From IMG/VR virus record IMGVR_UViG_3300012931_000037, positions 1 through 41,169 of that record: DNA of 41,169 bases. One strand, written 5' to 3'. Positions 34,065 to 41,169 of this stretch are shown here, in pieces (the first letter of the stretch is position 1; each line of letters opens with the position of its first letter). The position numbers and the translations under genes were made by a program. This stretch comes from a virus. Below the pieces are notes generated by a model. The model was given only the letters and a program-made list of their open reading frames with translations, had not been told where the DNA came from and searched no databases.

Positions 34065-34151
34065 TATGTAAATTATTTTTACACACATATTCCCTATTTA
34101 CACCCACATCTTTAAAATACAGCAACTTACCTATGTAAATTATTTTTACAC
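34065..34151. promoter_or_regulatory. Paired 20-bp operator-like repeats upstream of terS
   Basis: The 20-bp sequence TATGTAAATTATTTTTACAC occurs identically at 34065-34084 and 34132-34151, 67 bp apart. Each contains TGTAAA-N5-TTTACA in one reading, a dyad suited to a dimeric regulator. A looser copy, TGTAAATATTGTTACA, lies at 37204-37219. The 220-base gap contains no other gene. This is a candidate late-gene operator or packaging-related site. Confidence 0.45.
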
Positions 34152-34230
34152 TTTTAAATTTTGTAATAAATATTTTTATAATTGTTGTAATAAAACATTT
34201 CCCATTTTTTACAGAATTTTTTCCATTTTT

Positions 34231-34578
34231 TTAAGACAGGTACCAATTAATTATTTCCATAAACCCCTCCAAGTCCCGGCATACAACATATTTATTCCCA
34301 TTAGCCTCACTTATCCCAGCCCACTCCTTTTGAAGTTCTGTCTGTTTTCCGTCCCCTATCTTGAACTCTATGCACAAAGAGTTAAAACCATGTCTCCCTA
34401 CAAGCAATATACAGTCAGACACCCCGGCAGTAACCCCCTCTGACTTCATTATCTTTGCCTCAACAACACTCCTACTACCACCATTAGGTACTGCAAAAAG
34501 TAATTTACCTATCTTCGGGTACTGATACCTAAACCATATCACACAAGATGCTTGCAACCTACTTTCATTATGTCTCAT
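34231..34578 (-). CDS. VRR-NUC domain nuclease
   Basis: 115 residues. PNGGSR, then VTAGVSDCILLV with the catalytic Asp, then LCIEFKIGDGKQTELQKEW with the E-x-K and Gln pair form the VRR-NUC signature of PD-(D/E)XK nucleases. Phage members act as junction or flap nucleases in replication and recombination. It is the first gene of the leftward run, next to the control region. Confidence 0.9.
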   Translation of the reverse strand: MRHNESRLQASCVIWFRYQYPKIGKLLFAVPNGGSRSVVEAKIMKSEGVTAGVSDCILLVGRHGFNSLCIEFKIGDGKQTELQKEWAGISEANGNKYVVCRDLEGFMEIINWYLS

Positions 34579-35610
34579 TTCTTTAAATTATTAATTAAAA
34601 CACCTATTCTACTTTAAAATATTAAAACCTCTCTCGAGCGGAGACAAACGACTGTTATAAAAATAACCGTTTTACTTATTGTTATTAAATAATCAAATAT
34701 CCCTTATTTTACCCATTATCCAAAGATTAATTACCACCATACCCCTAGAATACCCTATAAAAATCATTTTAAAGCCACTATAAACCATTTTAAACCCTAA
34801 ACCATATATCTACACCAATCCAACACAAACCCCTTTTAAATCGTTCTAAAACATACTTACCTGAATTTTTGCATTTTTTATAAAAAATTTTCCCTATCAC
34901 AGACAGGGTGTTGACCCTGATTTTGACTTTCAATCCGTCGAAAGGGTATGGGGGGCTATATAAATATATTCGGATATTAATATCTTTTATTCTTTTATTA
35001 TGTTAATATGTAGACATATTGCGAAACATCGGTGGGGTAGGGGAGGGGCTATGTTTACATGCCATTATGTCCTATTTTACATAATAATAATTATAGGCTA
35101 ATAGGGTTGTTGTTTAATAAGTCATTGTGTCGCTCAATATTTGAGGGCTTAGTTAAATATGATCGTGCGTGACACTATAATAATGTGATCATAATAACCT
35201 GGCATTAATCAGGGCTTAATTAATCTTTTGGCTGGAGGGGTTAAACATGTCACATAAGCACGTATAACCAGCCTTTCACGACATTTTAATCACTAATACA
35301 ATAATAAAAGACATTTTTATCCTTTATTATTTAAGAAAGTCTAATGTCTGTACAGCAAGATAGATGACAGTTAGCTTGCTTACATGTTAATTGTATCAAT
35401 CAATAATTAATCATTAAGATACTGTATTACATTAATTGTAATAATTGACGTAATTTAAGGATATTTGTTATTTAGAACCAATATATATAACGATTTACTT
35501 AATTATCAATTAGTTATGGATGAAAATAATTTAATAATGTTATTGTTATGTTGAGTATATGATATATCTTAGTATTGTTGATTATGAAATTAACCTTAAT
35601 ACTTACAACT
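34579..35610. other. Non-coding AT-rich control region
   Basis: About 1 kb without a convincing gene between diverging operons. It holds several inverted repeats: CAGGGT/ACCCTG at 34904-34919, ATTATGT/ACATAAT at 35064-35085, GGCTGG/CCAGCC at 35230-35273, AATAATAAA/TTTATTATT at 35300-35331 and ATTACA/TGTAAT at 35426-35442. A short GC-richer stretch lies near 34915-34955. The density of dyads suits promoters, operators or a replication origin. I see no tRNA and no iteron array. Confidence 0.6.
35445..35474 (+). promoter_or_regulatory. Candidate rightward promoter
   Basis: TTGACG at 35445-35450 and TATTTA at 35469-35474 are 18 bases apart, resembling a sigma-70-type promoter, with the dyad ATTACATTAATTGTAAT immediately upstream at 35426-35442. 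It faces the early genes. A Bacteroidota-type TAnnTTTG box is not evident, so this call is weak. Confidence 0.25.
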
Positions 35611-35760
35611 ATGAAAGCAACATCAACGATCGGAAAATTCGTTTTTTTAGGGTCTTCTATTATGACTACAGTTGTTACAATAGCAGCAGTCGTTTTCAAC
35701 CCGGCCTTAATGCTGGTGGCCGCTATGTTCCTTCTGGTTACAGTAAGCACACGTAAATAA
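35611..35760 (+). CDS. Small membrane peptide, 49 aa
   Basis: It starts MKATSTIGKFVFLGSSIM and continues with two hydrophobic stretches, ending in a short basic tail. An in-frame ATG at 35584 is also possible. No Shine-Dalgarno site precedes it; the leader is A/T-rich as for the other early genes. It is the first gene of the rightward run. Function unknown; small early membrane proteins of phages often affect entry of other phages. Confidence 0.5.
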   Translation: MKATSTIGKFVFLGSSIMTTVVTIAAVVFNPALMLVAAMFLLVTVSTRK

Positions 35761-35781
35761 AACAACTTAATAAATACCGCT

Positions 35782-35874
35782 ATGTTACACCCTTCTATTG
35801 TCCTTATCGCTTTCGCAATTGTATCGCTTTTTTTACTTGCTCAATCATTTGTAAAAGCTTTGCGTCAAAAGTAA
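35782..35874 (+). CDS. Small membrane peptide, 30 aa
   Basis: MLHPSIVLIAFAIVSLFLLA followed by QSFVKALRQK: one membrane helix with a basic tail. It lies 21 bases after the preceding membrane peptide gene and has the same SD-less leader style. The tandem pair may work together. Too short to assign. Confidence 0.45.
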   Translation: MLHPSIVLIAFAIVSLFLLAQSFVKALRQK

Positions 35875-35905
35875 TCTGCCGGTTCACAGCCCGCTAATTG
35901 TGATG

Positions 35906-35923
35906 ACTGCCGGGAACGGCAGT
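35906..35923. repeat. Perfect hairpin with GNRA-type loop
   Basis: ACTGCCG, loop GGAA, CGGCAGT: seven perfect pairs and a GNRA-type tetraloop, in the leader of the gene at 35958. No T-run follows, so it is unlikely to be a terminator. It may be an RNA processing or translation-control element. Confidence 0.5.
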
Positions 35924-35957
35924 AAACAAACCAGATTATCACCTAAATTTTACGAAT

Positions 35958-36182
35958 ATGAAAACATTTGATAGTATTTTAACCGAAATAGCTGAAAATA
36001 TAAATAATGGTTATGAAACCGCTGTTTTGGGAAAAAATAATATAGCTGTAAAATACGGCTTTCTTATCGAAAATGAAACCGATTTGCCAGATTTGCCTGA
36101 AAATTGCGAATTGGTTATCTGGAATAATGAAGAGATTGATAATATTTTAAATGAATTCATTTTAATACAAAAGGTTAACTGA
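35958..36182 (+). CDS. Hypothetical acidic protein, 74 aa
   Basis: MKTFDSILTEIAENINNGYE leads into an acidic, Asn/Glu-rich protein with a LPDLPENCELVIWNNEEID block. Small acidic early proteins of phages can be DNA mimics or inhibitors, but no such link is shown here. It follows a strong hairpin and is followed by another GC-rich inverted repeat (36202-36218). Confidence 0.55.
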   Translation: MKTFDSILTEIAENINNGYETAVLGKNNIAVKYGFLIENETDLPDLPENCELVIWNNEEIDNILNEFILIQKVN

Positions 36183-36201
36183 TGAGGTTTTACTAACCGA
36201 A

Positions 36202-36218
36202 ACGGGCTAATTACCCGT
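36202..36218. repeat. Inverted repeat after the 74-residue gene
   Basis: ACGGG, loop CTAATTA, CCCGT in the 100-base gap between two early genes. Similar GC-rich dyads occur in neighbouring gaps. No T-run follows. Confidence 0.35.
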
Positions 36219-36282
36219 ATTAACCAAAATTGAATTATTAACTAAAAACCACGTTCGGCACGTGCTAAAAAAGTCGGATGTT

Positions 36283-37131
36283 ATGAAAAATGATGTTAAA
36301 AAATTAAACAAGCTGTTTGATTACAAGGAAGAAAAAACAGCAGTCAGGCATTGCAACGGTGATGTAATTTTGATTAATGCAGTAAAAAAACATTACGCCC
36401 GGGCAAGACAGAATGAAAATATTGCCCCTTCGGTAAATGATTTTTGCAAAAAATTAATCGTTAACCGGCTAAATGCAATCGCAAAGAGCCTCCCGGACGA
36501 CGGTTTAAGCATGGGATCTGTTTATGATGTTAGGTTTTCGAAGATCAAAGGAACCGACGATCGAACAAAAGAATATAGTCATAGTTGCAAATATAGGGCT
36601 AATCACAACACTCATACGGTTAACTTAGACTTGCAAACATTGCTTAACATGCAAGTCATAGGGGGTGTCGCAACATTTATTTATCCCGGTCAAAAATCTA
36701 ATGTTAAAAAATGCTGGTGGTTTGAAGGCAAAGGGCAAAAGTCAATGTTTGAAATAATAAAAACAGAGGGCTTTATTTATGCCGGGTTTCATCATATAAT
36801 AAAATCCGAGGCACTGGCCGGTGGTAAACGAATTATTGAAAATAGAAAAATCTTTGAAAAATACGATATTGAAAAACAAAAAAAGGCAAAGCTTTTTGAA
36901 AAACACTACCGAAAAGCATTGAAACGTCAATATTGTTTTAACGACTCTCTTGCATCCGGAAATTGTGAAGCCGGGACCAGGGCGTTTATCTTACGCTGTC
37001 ATCTTAATTCTGAAAACAAATACAGGGGTTCCTTCCTTCTCAAAATAGCAAACGAAAAGAGTACCTCAAGCGTTCATTATGTCGAAAACATGATAAGACA
37101 CTTTGCAAATATTTCTTTTAATCAAAAATAA
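36283..37131 (+). CDS. Hypothetical early protein, 282 aa
   Basis: I do not recognise this protein. It is basic, with Lys-rich N- and C-terminal parts and a central CWWFEGKGQKSMFEI segment, suggesting nucleic-acid contact. I chose the ATG at 36283 because the upstream extension starts with GTG inside a palindrome-rich leader. It is among the largest early genes and could act in replication or host takeover. Two strong hairpins follow it. Confidence 0.6.
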   Translation: MKNDVKKLNKLFDYKEEKTAVRHCNGDVILINAVKKHYARARQNENIAPSVNDFCKKLIVNRLNAIAKSLPDDGLSMGSVYDVRFSKIKGTDDRTKEYSHSCKYRANHNTHTVNLDLQTLLNMQVIGGVATFIYPGQKSNVKKCWWFEGKGQKSMFEIIKTEGFIYAGFHHIIKSEALAGGKRIIENRKIFEKYDIEKQKKAKLFEKHYRKALKRQYCFNDSLASGNCEAGTRAFILRCHLNSENKYRGSFLLKIANEKSTSSVHYVENMIRHFANISFNQK

Positions 37132-37144
37132 AGGTGCAAGGCCA

Positions 37145-37187
37145 GTACGGCGAACGCCCGTACCCTCACAATTTAACCGTTGTGAGG
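37145..37187. repeat. Two consecutive hairpins after the 282-residue gene
   Basis: The first is GTACGGCG/CGCCCGTAC (one-base bulge, loop AA) at 37145-37163. The second is CCTCACAA/TTGTGAGG (perfect, 8-base loop) at 37164-37187. They are adjacent and GC-rich in AT-rich surroundings. No T-run follows, so a structured RNA element or a processing site fits better than a terminator. Confidence 0.5.
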
Positions 37188-37203
37188 CCGCTCAAACCTA
37201 AAA

Positions 37204-37219
37204 TGTAAATATTGTTACA
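37204..37219. promoter_or_regulatory. Third operator-like dyad
   Basis: TGTAAATATTGTTACA resembles the paired repeats upstream of terS (TGTAAA-N5-TTTACA). It lies about 100 bases before the gene at 37322, in a 190-base gap that also holds two copies of AAAATTGCTT near 37231-37255. Confidence 0.3.
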
Positions 37220-37321
37220 CTTTTTAAACTCAAAATTGCTTGCAAAATTGCTTAACAAAAATTATACCAAATAAACTAACTATTTAATTATAAACATATT
37301 ATTAACCAAAAAATAAAAGAC

Positions 37322-37615
37322 ATGTCAAAAATAACAAAATCAACAGTAAAGAGTTTTATCAATAAAAATTTTGATAACTTATTGATAAACCTTAAATCAT
37401 CATTCGACGGCATGTATGATTGTTGCATGCCCATTGGCAATGAATTTAAAAAAGCAACCAAAGCGGCTGAATATAAAGATCATAACTTAGGTATAAATGG
37501 CGCCTGGTTTGTTGGTCAAAGTAGAGATTATTTCACTCTGTATGAAACAGATCAATTAACAGGTATTGAAGTATCAAACGCTTGTGGGCATTTTATCATA
37601 GCAATTAAAAAATAA
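37322..37615 (+). CDS. Hypothetical early protein, 97 aa
   Basis: MSKITKSTVKSFINKNFDNL, then a Cys-containing middle (FDGMYDCCMPIGNEF) and GINGAWFVGQSRDYFTLYE. The overall look is a small alpha/beta protein of a type common in gut phage genomes, without assigned function. The leader is A-rich and lacks a Shine-Dalgarno site. The next gene starts four bases after its stop. Confidence 0.6.
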   Translation: MSKITKSTVKSFINKNFDNLLINLKSSFDGMYDCCMPIGNEFKKATKAAEYKDHNLGINGAWFVGQSRDYFTLYETDQLTGIEVSNACGHFIIAIKK

Positions 37616-37619
37616 AGAC

Positions 37620-37860
37620 ATGAAAGATTTATTAAGATTTAAACATGCTGCCGGGGGGGTATCTTTTCGGAATAACCGATAGTAAAGGCAACACCCGGTT
37701 AAGTGATGCAAAAAAAGAAGCAATAATAAATGCAATCGAAAGCTCCTGGACTTATTTAGTCGGTCAAACAGAAAAAGGGCTTATTATGAGAAAATTATTA
37801 AGCGGTAATACCGAATATTTAAAGCGTGATAAGGAATCAGGTAAGTACTATTTTGAATAA
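37620..37860 (+). pseudogene. Early gene split at a G7 tract
   Basis: An ATG at 37620, four bases after the previous stop, reads MKDLLRFKHAAGG and then runs into a stop at 37680-37682. Removing one G from the seven-G tract at 37653-37659 joins it to the open frame YLFGITDSKGNTRLSDAKKE..., giving a 79-residue protein. The downstream frame alone has an ATG at 37645 but no leader. This may be a sequencing error, a true frameshift, or a phase-variable tract. Confidence 0.6.
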
Positions 37861-37885
37861 ACCCTAAAAATAAATATTAACTTAC

Positions 37886-38062
37886 ATGGATAAATTAGAC
37901 AAAATACTCGATGCCTTCATTGAGCAAAAAGACTACAAAAAGGATTTAAACAGCCTTTCAAATAATGAATTATGCAAGTTTATAAACCAACTGCATGAAT
38001 TTAGCTTACCCTACAAGGTGATAAGTAAACACAAAGAGTTGATAATCATATATATAAAATGA
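37886..38062 (+). CDS. Small hypothetical protein, 58 aa
   Basis: MDKLDKILDAFIEQKDYKKD, helical and charged, with the end ELIIIYIK. It starts 25 bases after the previous stop and is followed closely by the helicase gene. No function is recognisable. Confidence 0.5.
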   Translation: MDKLDKILDAFIEQKDYKKDLNSLSNNELCKFINQLHEFSLPYKVISKHKELIIIYIK

Positions 38063-38129
38063 TTCCCTGATTTTGTGTTACCGAAATTTCAAAGAACAAA
38101 CAAATATACATTTTTTATCTGGAATAACA

Positions 38130-39644
38130 ATGGATAAACTGGCTTTTTTAGAGGGTAATAATATTAAAATTATAGCCCCAAATGAATTTCAAATTATTGA
38201 CAAAATACGGGAGTTGCCGGGACGGAAATATTTTGGCGAATATTGGATGACCCCGGCCTGTCCCGAAACGATTGACAGCCTTATACTATGGGGTTTTGAA
38301 ATAGATTTGAAGTTAGATTTATTCAAAAAGGATTTAGAGGCACAAAAAGATAACGTTATAAACTCGACAATAACCGGGAACCCATACCCCTTTCAAAAGG
38401 AAGGCGTTGCATTCATATCTTACAAAAACGGATCTGCCCTAATCGGGGACGATCCCGGGCTTGGTAAGACTATCCAAGCTATCATTTGGATGCAACAAAA
38501 CAATATACAAAATGTCCTTGTGGTTTGTCCGGCCTCTCTAAAATTGAATTGGCAAAATGAAATTAAAAAATGGACAAACAGGGATTCAGAAATACTCTCA
38601 GGGATTAACCCATACCAACCGACTGAAAATATATTGATCATAAATTATGATATACTTGAACCTTGGTTTAATTATCTTAACCCTGAATTAATCATAATTG
38701 ACGAGGCGCAATATATACGTTGTGATTCTAATAGGGCTAAAACTGTTATTAAGTTATGTAAGTCAATACCCTATAAAATAGCTCTTTCAGGAACCCCGGT
38801 TGAAGGCAAAAGGAATGATATTTATAACCTGTGGAAAATATTAAGCCCTGATAATTGCCCTACAAAAAATGTATTTAAAAGGCTTAATAATAATGAATTA
38901 CATAACAACATAAAAACCTTTATGATCAGGCGAATAAAGTCAGAGGTGTTAAAGGAACTGCCTGAAAAGACAAGGGTTTTCATCCCGGTGGAATTGACAA
39001 ACAGGGACGAGTATAACAGGGCTGAAAATAATTTTATATCATATATCAAAAAACAAAAAGGGCTTGAGGCTGCAAAGAGGGCTAAAAATGCTATATCGTT
39101 TACAAAGATAGAATCATTAAAGCAAATAACCGCAAAAGGCAAAATGGAACCGGTAAAGGAATGGATTAAAACATTCCTACAATCCGGCCAGAAATTAGTA
39201 GTGTTTTGCACCCATACCTTTGTTATTAATGAACTATTTGAAGCGTTCCCTGGCTCTTTAAAAATGGACGGTAGTACTTCTATGGCAGATAGGCAAAAAG
39301 CGGTGGAATCATTCCAGAATGACCCGAAAATAAACCTATTTATAGGGATGTTAGATATTGAAGGGCGACCGGCTGGCGTTGGCTGGACTTTAACAGCATC
39401 TTATTCTACTGCCACAATAGAATTGCAATGGAACCCTAAAATACACGATCAGGCAGAAGACCGGGTACATCGTATTAGACAAAAAAATGCAGTATTCTCT
39501 TACTATTTATTAGCAAAAAACACAATAGAAGAAAAGATTGCATCTTTACAGGACAAAAAGAGGTTAATGATTGATTCCGTGGTTGATAATACTATTACAG
39601 AATCTTTATTAAGCGAATTAATGAACGAATATTCAAAAACATGA
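38130..39644 (+). CDS. SNF2-family helicase-like ATPase
   Basis: 504 residues from the ATG at 38130 (a TTG at 38073 is open but less likely). An N-terminal HARP-like segment (ELPGRKYFGEYWMTP) precedes the helicase core: GDDPGLGKT (Walker A, about 106-114), DEAQ (about 191-194), ALSGTPVEGKRNDIYNLW, and DQAEDRVHRIRQ as motif VI. SNF2 proteins move along double-stranded DNA or remodel DNA-protein complexes; phage members are linked to replication and recombination. A hairpin terminator overlaps its stop. Confidence 0.92.
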   Translation: MDKLAFLEGNNIKIIAPNEFQIIDKIRELPGRKYFGEYWMTPACPETIDSLILWGFEIDLKLDLFKKDLEAQKDNVINSTITGNPYPFQKEGVAFISYKNGSALIGDDPGLGKTIQAIIWMQQNNIQNVLVVCPASLKLNWQNEIKKWTNRDSEILSGINPYQPTENILIINYDILEPWFNYLNPELIIIDEAQYIRCDSNRAKTVIKLCKSIPYKIALSGTPVEGKRNDIYNLWKILSPDNCPTKNVFKRLNNNELHNNIKTFMIRRIKSEVLKELPEKTRVFIPVELTNRDEYNRAENNFISYIKKQKGLEAAKRAKNAISFTKIESLKQITAKGKMEPVKEWIKTFLQSGQKLVVFCTHTFVINELFEAFPGSLKMDGSTSMADRQKAVESFQNDPKINLFIGMLDIEGRPAGVGWTLTASYSTATIELQWNPKIHDQAEDRVHRIRQKNAVFSYYLLAKNTIEEKIASLQDKKRLMIDSVVDNTITESLLSELMNEYSKT

Positions 39645-39660
39645 CATTTATCATGTTTTT
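39635..39660 (+). terminator. Rho-independent terminator overlapping the helicase stop
   Basis: AAAAACATGA pairs perfectly with TCATGTTTTT around a six-base loop; the T-run is part of the 3' arm. The stop codon TGA at 39642-39644 is inside the 5' arm. It may also work in the opposite direction because the arms are A-rich and T-rich. Confidence 0.65.
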
Positions 39661-39714
39661 AAATTGCCTTATAGTGTACTTTTACTTCATCAAACAAAAC
39701 TAAAACCGACTAAG

Positions 39715-39888
39715 ATGAAAACAAGTATTTTCGAATTAGCATTAAATCAAGCCGCCTTTAGACTTGCGAACAACGTTCTATGTATAAAGACTTTCTTGGA
39801 TGGTGGGACTACTGAATCTGATTATATAAAATCAATGCGTAGGCTCGCATTGCTAACTAACTATTGTTTAAAAAGGCTGGGGAGATAA
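39715..39888 (+). CDS. Small hypothetical protein, 57 aa
   Basis: MKTSIFELALNQAAFRLANN, helical and basic at the C-terminus (CLKRLGR). I chose the ATG at 39715 with leader GACTAAG; the upstream extension has no ATG. It follows the terminator, so it probably has its own promoter. Function unknown. Confidence 0.5.
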   Translation: MKTSIFELALNQAAFRLANNVLCIKTFLDGGTTESDYIKSMRRLALLTNYCLKRLGR

Positions 39889-39949
39889 TTCTTTACTCGG
39901 TTTGGGCAGCGATAACATCAAAGCCCTGACCGCTTAAAATAAAATTGAA

Positions 39950-40162
39950 ATGGCAGATAGAATAAGAATAAAAACACTTGAAAATAATAACGTGCATTTT
40001 AACACACACCGCAACAATTATACATTATGCGGTTTGGAAACTGGAGGAGACCCAGGGTTAGGTATCGAATATCCTGTAAAAACACAAGCACCAGTTGATT
40101 GCCCCGATTGTATTCAGATAGTGAAATTTTGCCACAAAATCAAGAAAAACGAGTTCGTGTAA
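39950..40162 (+). CDS. Small putative zinc-binding protein, 70 aa
   Basis: MADRIRIKTLENNNVHFNTH, then YTLCGLE and VDCPDC and a further Cys-His (KFCHKI). The C...C-x-x-C plus Cys/His pattern suggests a small metal-binding fold of a type common in phage genomes. No further function can be read. Confidence 0.55.
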   Translation: MADRIRIKTLENNNVHFNTHRNNYTLCGLETGGDPGLGIEYPVKTQAPVDCPDCIQIVKFCHKIKKNEFV

Positions 40163-40175
40163 TCACATTAGCAAC

Positions 40176-40379
40176 ATGATTCAACTTCTATTCCAAAATA
40201 AAGTCCGCAGCCTGTTCGCTGAGAATGCCTCTGAACGTGTGTTTTTAGACTTACAAATAAGGCATAATGCAGAAGTCAGACAAGAGTTAATGGAGTTACC
40301 GGCTACTGAGGAAGTGACTATATTAGACGATGCCGGGCGGATAATAGAAGTAACACAAAGAGACATTATATTTAATTAA
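40176..40379 (+). CDS. Small hypothetical protein, 67 aa
   Basis: MIQLLFQNKVRSLFAENASE, then a charged helix and a beta end (TILDDAGRIIEVTQRDIIF). It starts 13 bases after the previous stop and is followed by the repeat protein 16 bases later. Function unknown. Confidence 0.5.
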   Translation: MIQLLFQNKVRSLFAENASERVFLDLQIRHNAEVRQELMELPATEEVTILDDAGRIIEVTQRDIIFN

Positions 40380-40395
40380 CTAAAAACTTATAATC

Positions 40396-41169
40396 ATGTG
40401 TAAAACAGTATCATTCATTATGGACGTTAACGGCAAGATGTATTATTTCGACTTTGCTGAAAGAAAAACCCTTTGCAAAAAGAACCCTAAAAATTATTCC
40501 CCTGATTCACACACCTCTATCTGTGATCATTTCAACCTCAACGAGGATAAAATGGACAAGTATGAGGTTAATTTCAGAACCATGAAGGTCGTTGTTGATG
40601 TCGAAAATACAAAATACTCTGACGCAAACAGGAAGATATTGCAATCATTTATTGATAAGCAAGATTATGAATTTTGGATTGCTATGATACAAAATAGTCA
40701 TAAGATCAACCTGTCAGAGAATATTGCAGACTGGATGTTAACAGACGGCGGATTAGTATTGCCTAATGCTACTGAAGTGGATTGCTCCAACAACCAGTTG
40801 ACCGGCCTCAGCGTTCCTAGTGCTACTCATGTGGATTGCTCCAACAACCGGTTGACCAGCCTCAGTGTTCCTAATGCTATTCATGTGTGTTGCTCCAGCA
40901 ACCAGTTGACCAGCCTCAGTGTTCCTAATGCTATTCATGTGAATTGCTCCAACAACCGGTTGACCAGCCTCAGTGTTCCTAATGCTACTCGTGTGTATTG
41001 CTCCAACAACCGGTTGACCAGCCTCAGTGTTCCTAGTGCTGCTGAAGTGGATTGCTCCAACAACCAGTTGACCAGCCTCAGTGTTCCTAATGCTATTCAT
41101 GTGTGTTGCTCCAACAACCAGTTGACCAGCCTCAGTGTTCCTAATGCTACTCGTGTGGATTGCTCCAAC
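40396..41169 (+). CDS. LRR-like repeat protein, 3'-truncated by the window edge
   Basis: 258 codons are visible and no stop is reached. Residues 1-122 form a unique domain (MCKTVSFIMDVNGKMYYFDF, later HTSICDHFNLNEDKMDKYEV). From residue 123, 18-residue units of the form P-x-A-x-x-V-x-C-S-N-N-x-L-T-S-L-S-V repeat at least seven times. This matches a short bacterial leucine-rich repeat in which V-x-C is the inner beta strand. Such surfaces bind proteins or other ligands. There is no signal peptide, so it likely acts inside the cell. Confidence 0.75.
   Translation, partial: MCKTVSFIMDVNGKMYYFDFAERKTLCKKNPKNYSPDSHTSICDHFNLNEDKMDKYEVNFRTMKVVVDVENTKYSDANRKILQSFIDKQDYEFWIAMIQNSHKINLSENIADWMLTDGGLVLPNATEVDCSNNQLTGLSVPSATHVDCSNNRLTSLSVPNAIHVCCSSNQLTSLSVPNAIHVNCSNNRLTSLSVPNATRVYCSNNRLTSLSVPSAAEVDCSNNQLTSLSVPNAIHVCCSNNQLTSLSVPNATRVDCSN
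40762..41169 (+). repeat. 54-bp tandem repeats encoding LRR-like units
   Basis: Units start at 40762, 40816, 40870, 40924, 40978, 41032, 41086 and 41140 (the last cut by the edge). They are nearly identical in DNA. Differences from the consensus fall at encoded positions 2, 4, 5, 7, 10, 12 and 15, almost all changing the amino acid; I count one silent change (unit 1, AGC for AGT). The other strand is also open through the array, which is a by-product of the repeat. Confidence 0.9.

Noticed and set aside
34904-34919. CAGGGT/ACCCTG hairpin as a rightward terminator.
   Set aside because: No gene lies upstream on that strand and the following T-run is interrupted; listed only as part of the control region.
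35559-35756. Alternative + strand frame with Tyr/Asn-rich translation.
   Set aside because: Composition looks like an out-of-frame reading of the 35611 gene; no leader or neighbour support.
35514-35765. Minus-strand frame of 83 codons in the control region.
   Set aside because: It overlaps the better supported + strand membrane peptide, crosses AT-rich DNA and has no leader.
40753-41100. Minus-strand frame of 115 codons with repeated SIRNTEAGQ units.
   Set aside because: It is the open reverse frame of the 54-bp repeat array; the + strand frame continues from a unique N-terminal domain and has a proper start.
1-41169. Integrase, repressor, tRNA, diversity-generating retroelement.
   Set aside because: I looked for recombinase, reverse transcriptase and HTH repressor motifs and for tRNA-like folds and saw none that I could support.

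Overview
This AT-rich window reads as most of the genome of a long-tailed, non-contractile (siphovirus-like) phage or prophage. The host is probably a member of the Bacteroidota. That guess rests on protein flavour (leucine-rich units around CSNNQLTSL, GT11 and DUF6492-type sugar enzymes, SD-less rightward genes) and not on any host gene. I see no integrase, repressor, tRNA or rRNA, and neither end of the window looks like a genome end.

Layout. Bases 1-983 (+ strand) hold the 3' end of a gene whose C-terminus is followed by two further copies of its last 12 codons, each with a different tail, then a small unknown gene. Bases 943-34578 (- strand) form one long late operon read right to left: VRR-NUC nuclease, small and large terminase, cold-shock protein, an insert with a fibre-like protein and a BNR/sialidase-like protein, portal, Mu F-like head protein, protease-scaffold fusion, cement protein, major capsid protein, then a nine-gene glycan-modification island (15527-22360), then connector and closure proteins, tail tube, tail chaperones with a -1 frameshift, tape measure, baseplate protein, long fibre, and a lysis cassette (amidase plus several membrane proteins). 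Bases 34579-35610 are a non-coding AT-rich control region rich in inverted repeats. Bases 35611-41169 (+ strand) hold small early genes, an SNF2-type helicase and, running off the edge, a protein with 54-bp LRR-like repeats.

How it fits together. Rightward early genes and leftward late genes diverge from the control region near 34.6-35.6 kb. The + strand genes at the left edge point the same way as the early genes, so on a circular map they could be the end of the early operon meeting the end of the late operon head to head.

Most interesting points: (1) the 65-bp-period array of alternative C-terminal cassettes at 358-569, CRISPR-like in geometry but apparently coding; (2) the glycan island (Maf/DUF115-like, GT11 fucosyltransferase, other glycosyltransferases, two methyltransferases, a sulfotransferase) embedded between capsid and connector genes, which suggests a fucosylated, possibly sulfated virion; (3) LRR repeats that vary almost only at amino-acid-changing positions; (4) internal in-frame starts with strong Shine-Dalgarno sites inside the protease-scaffold gene.
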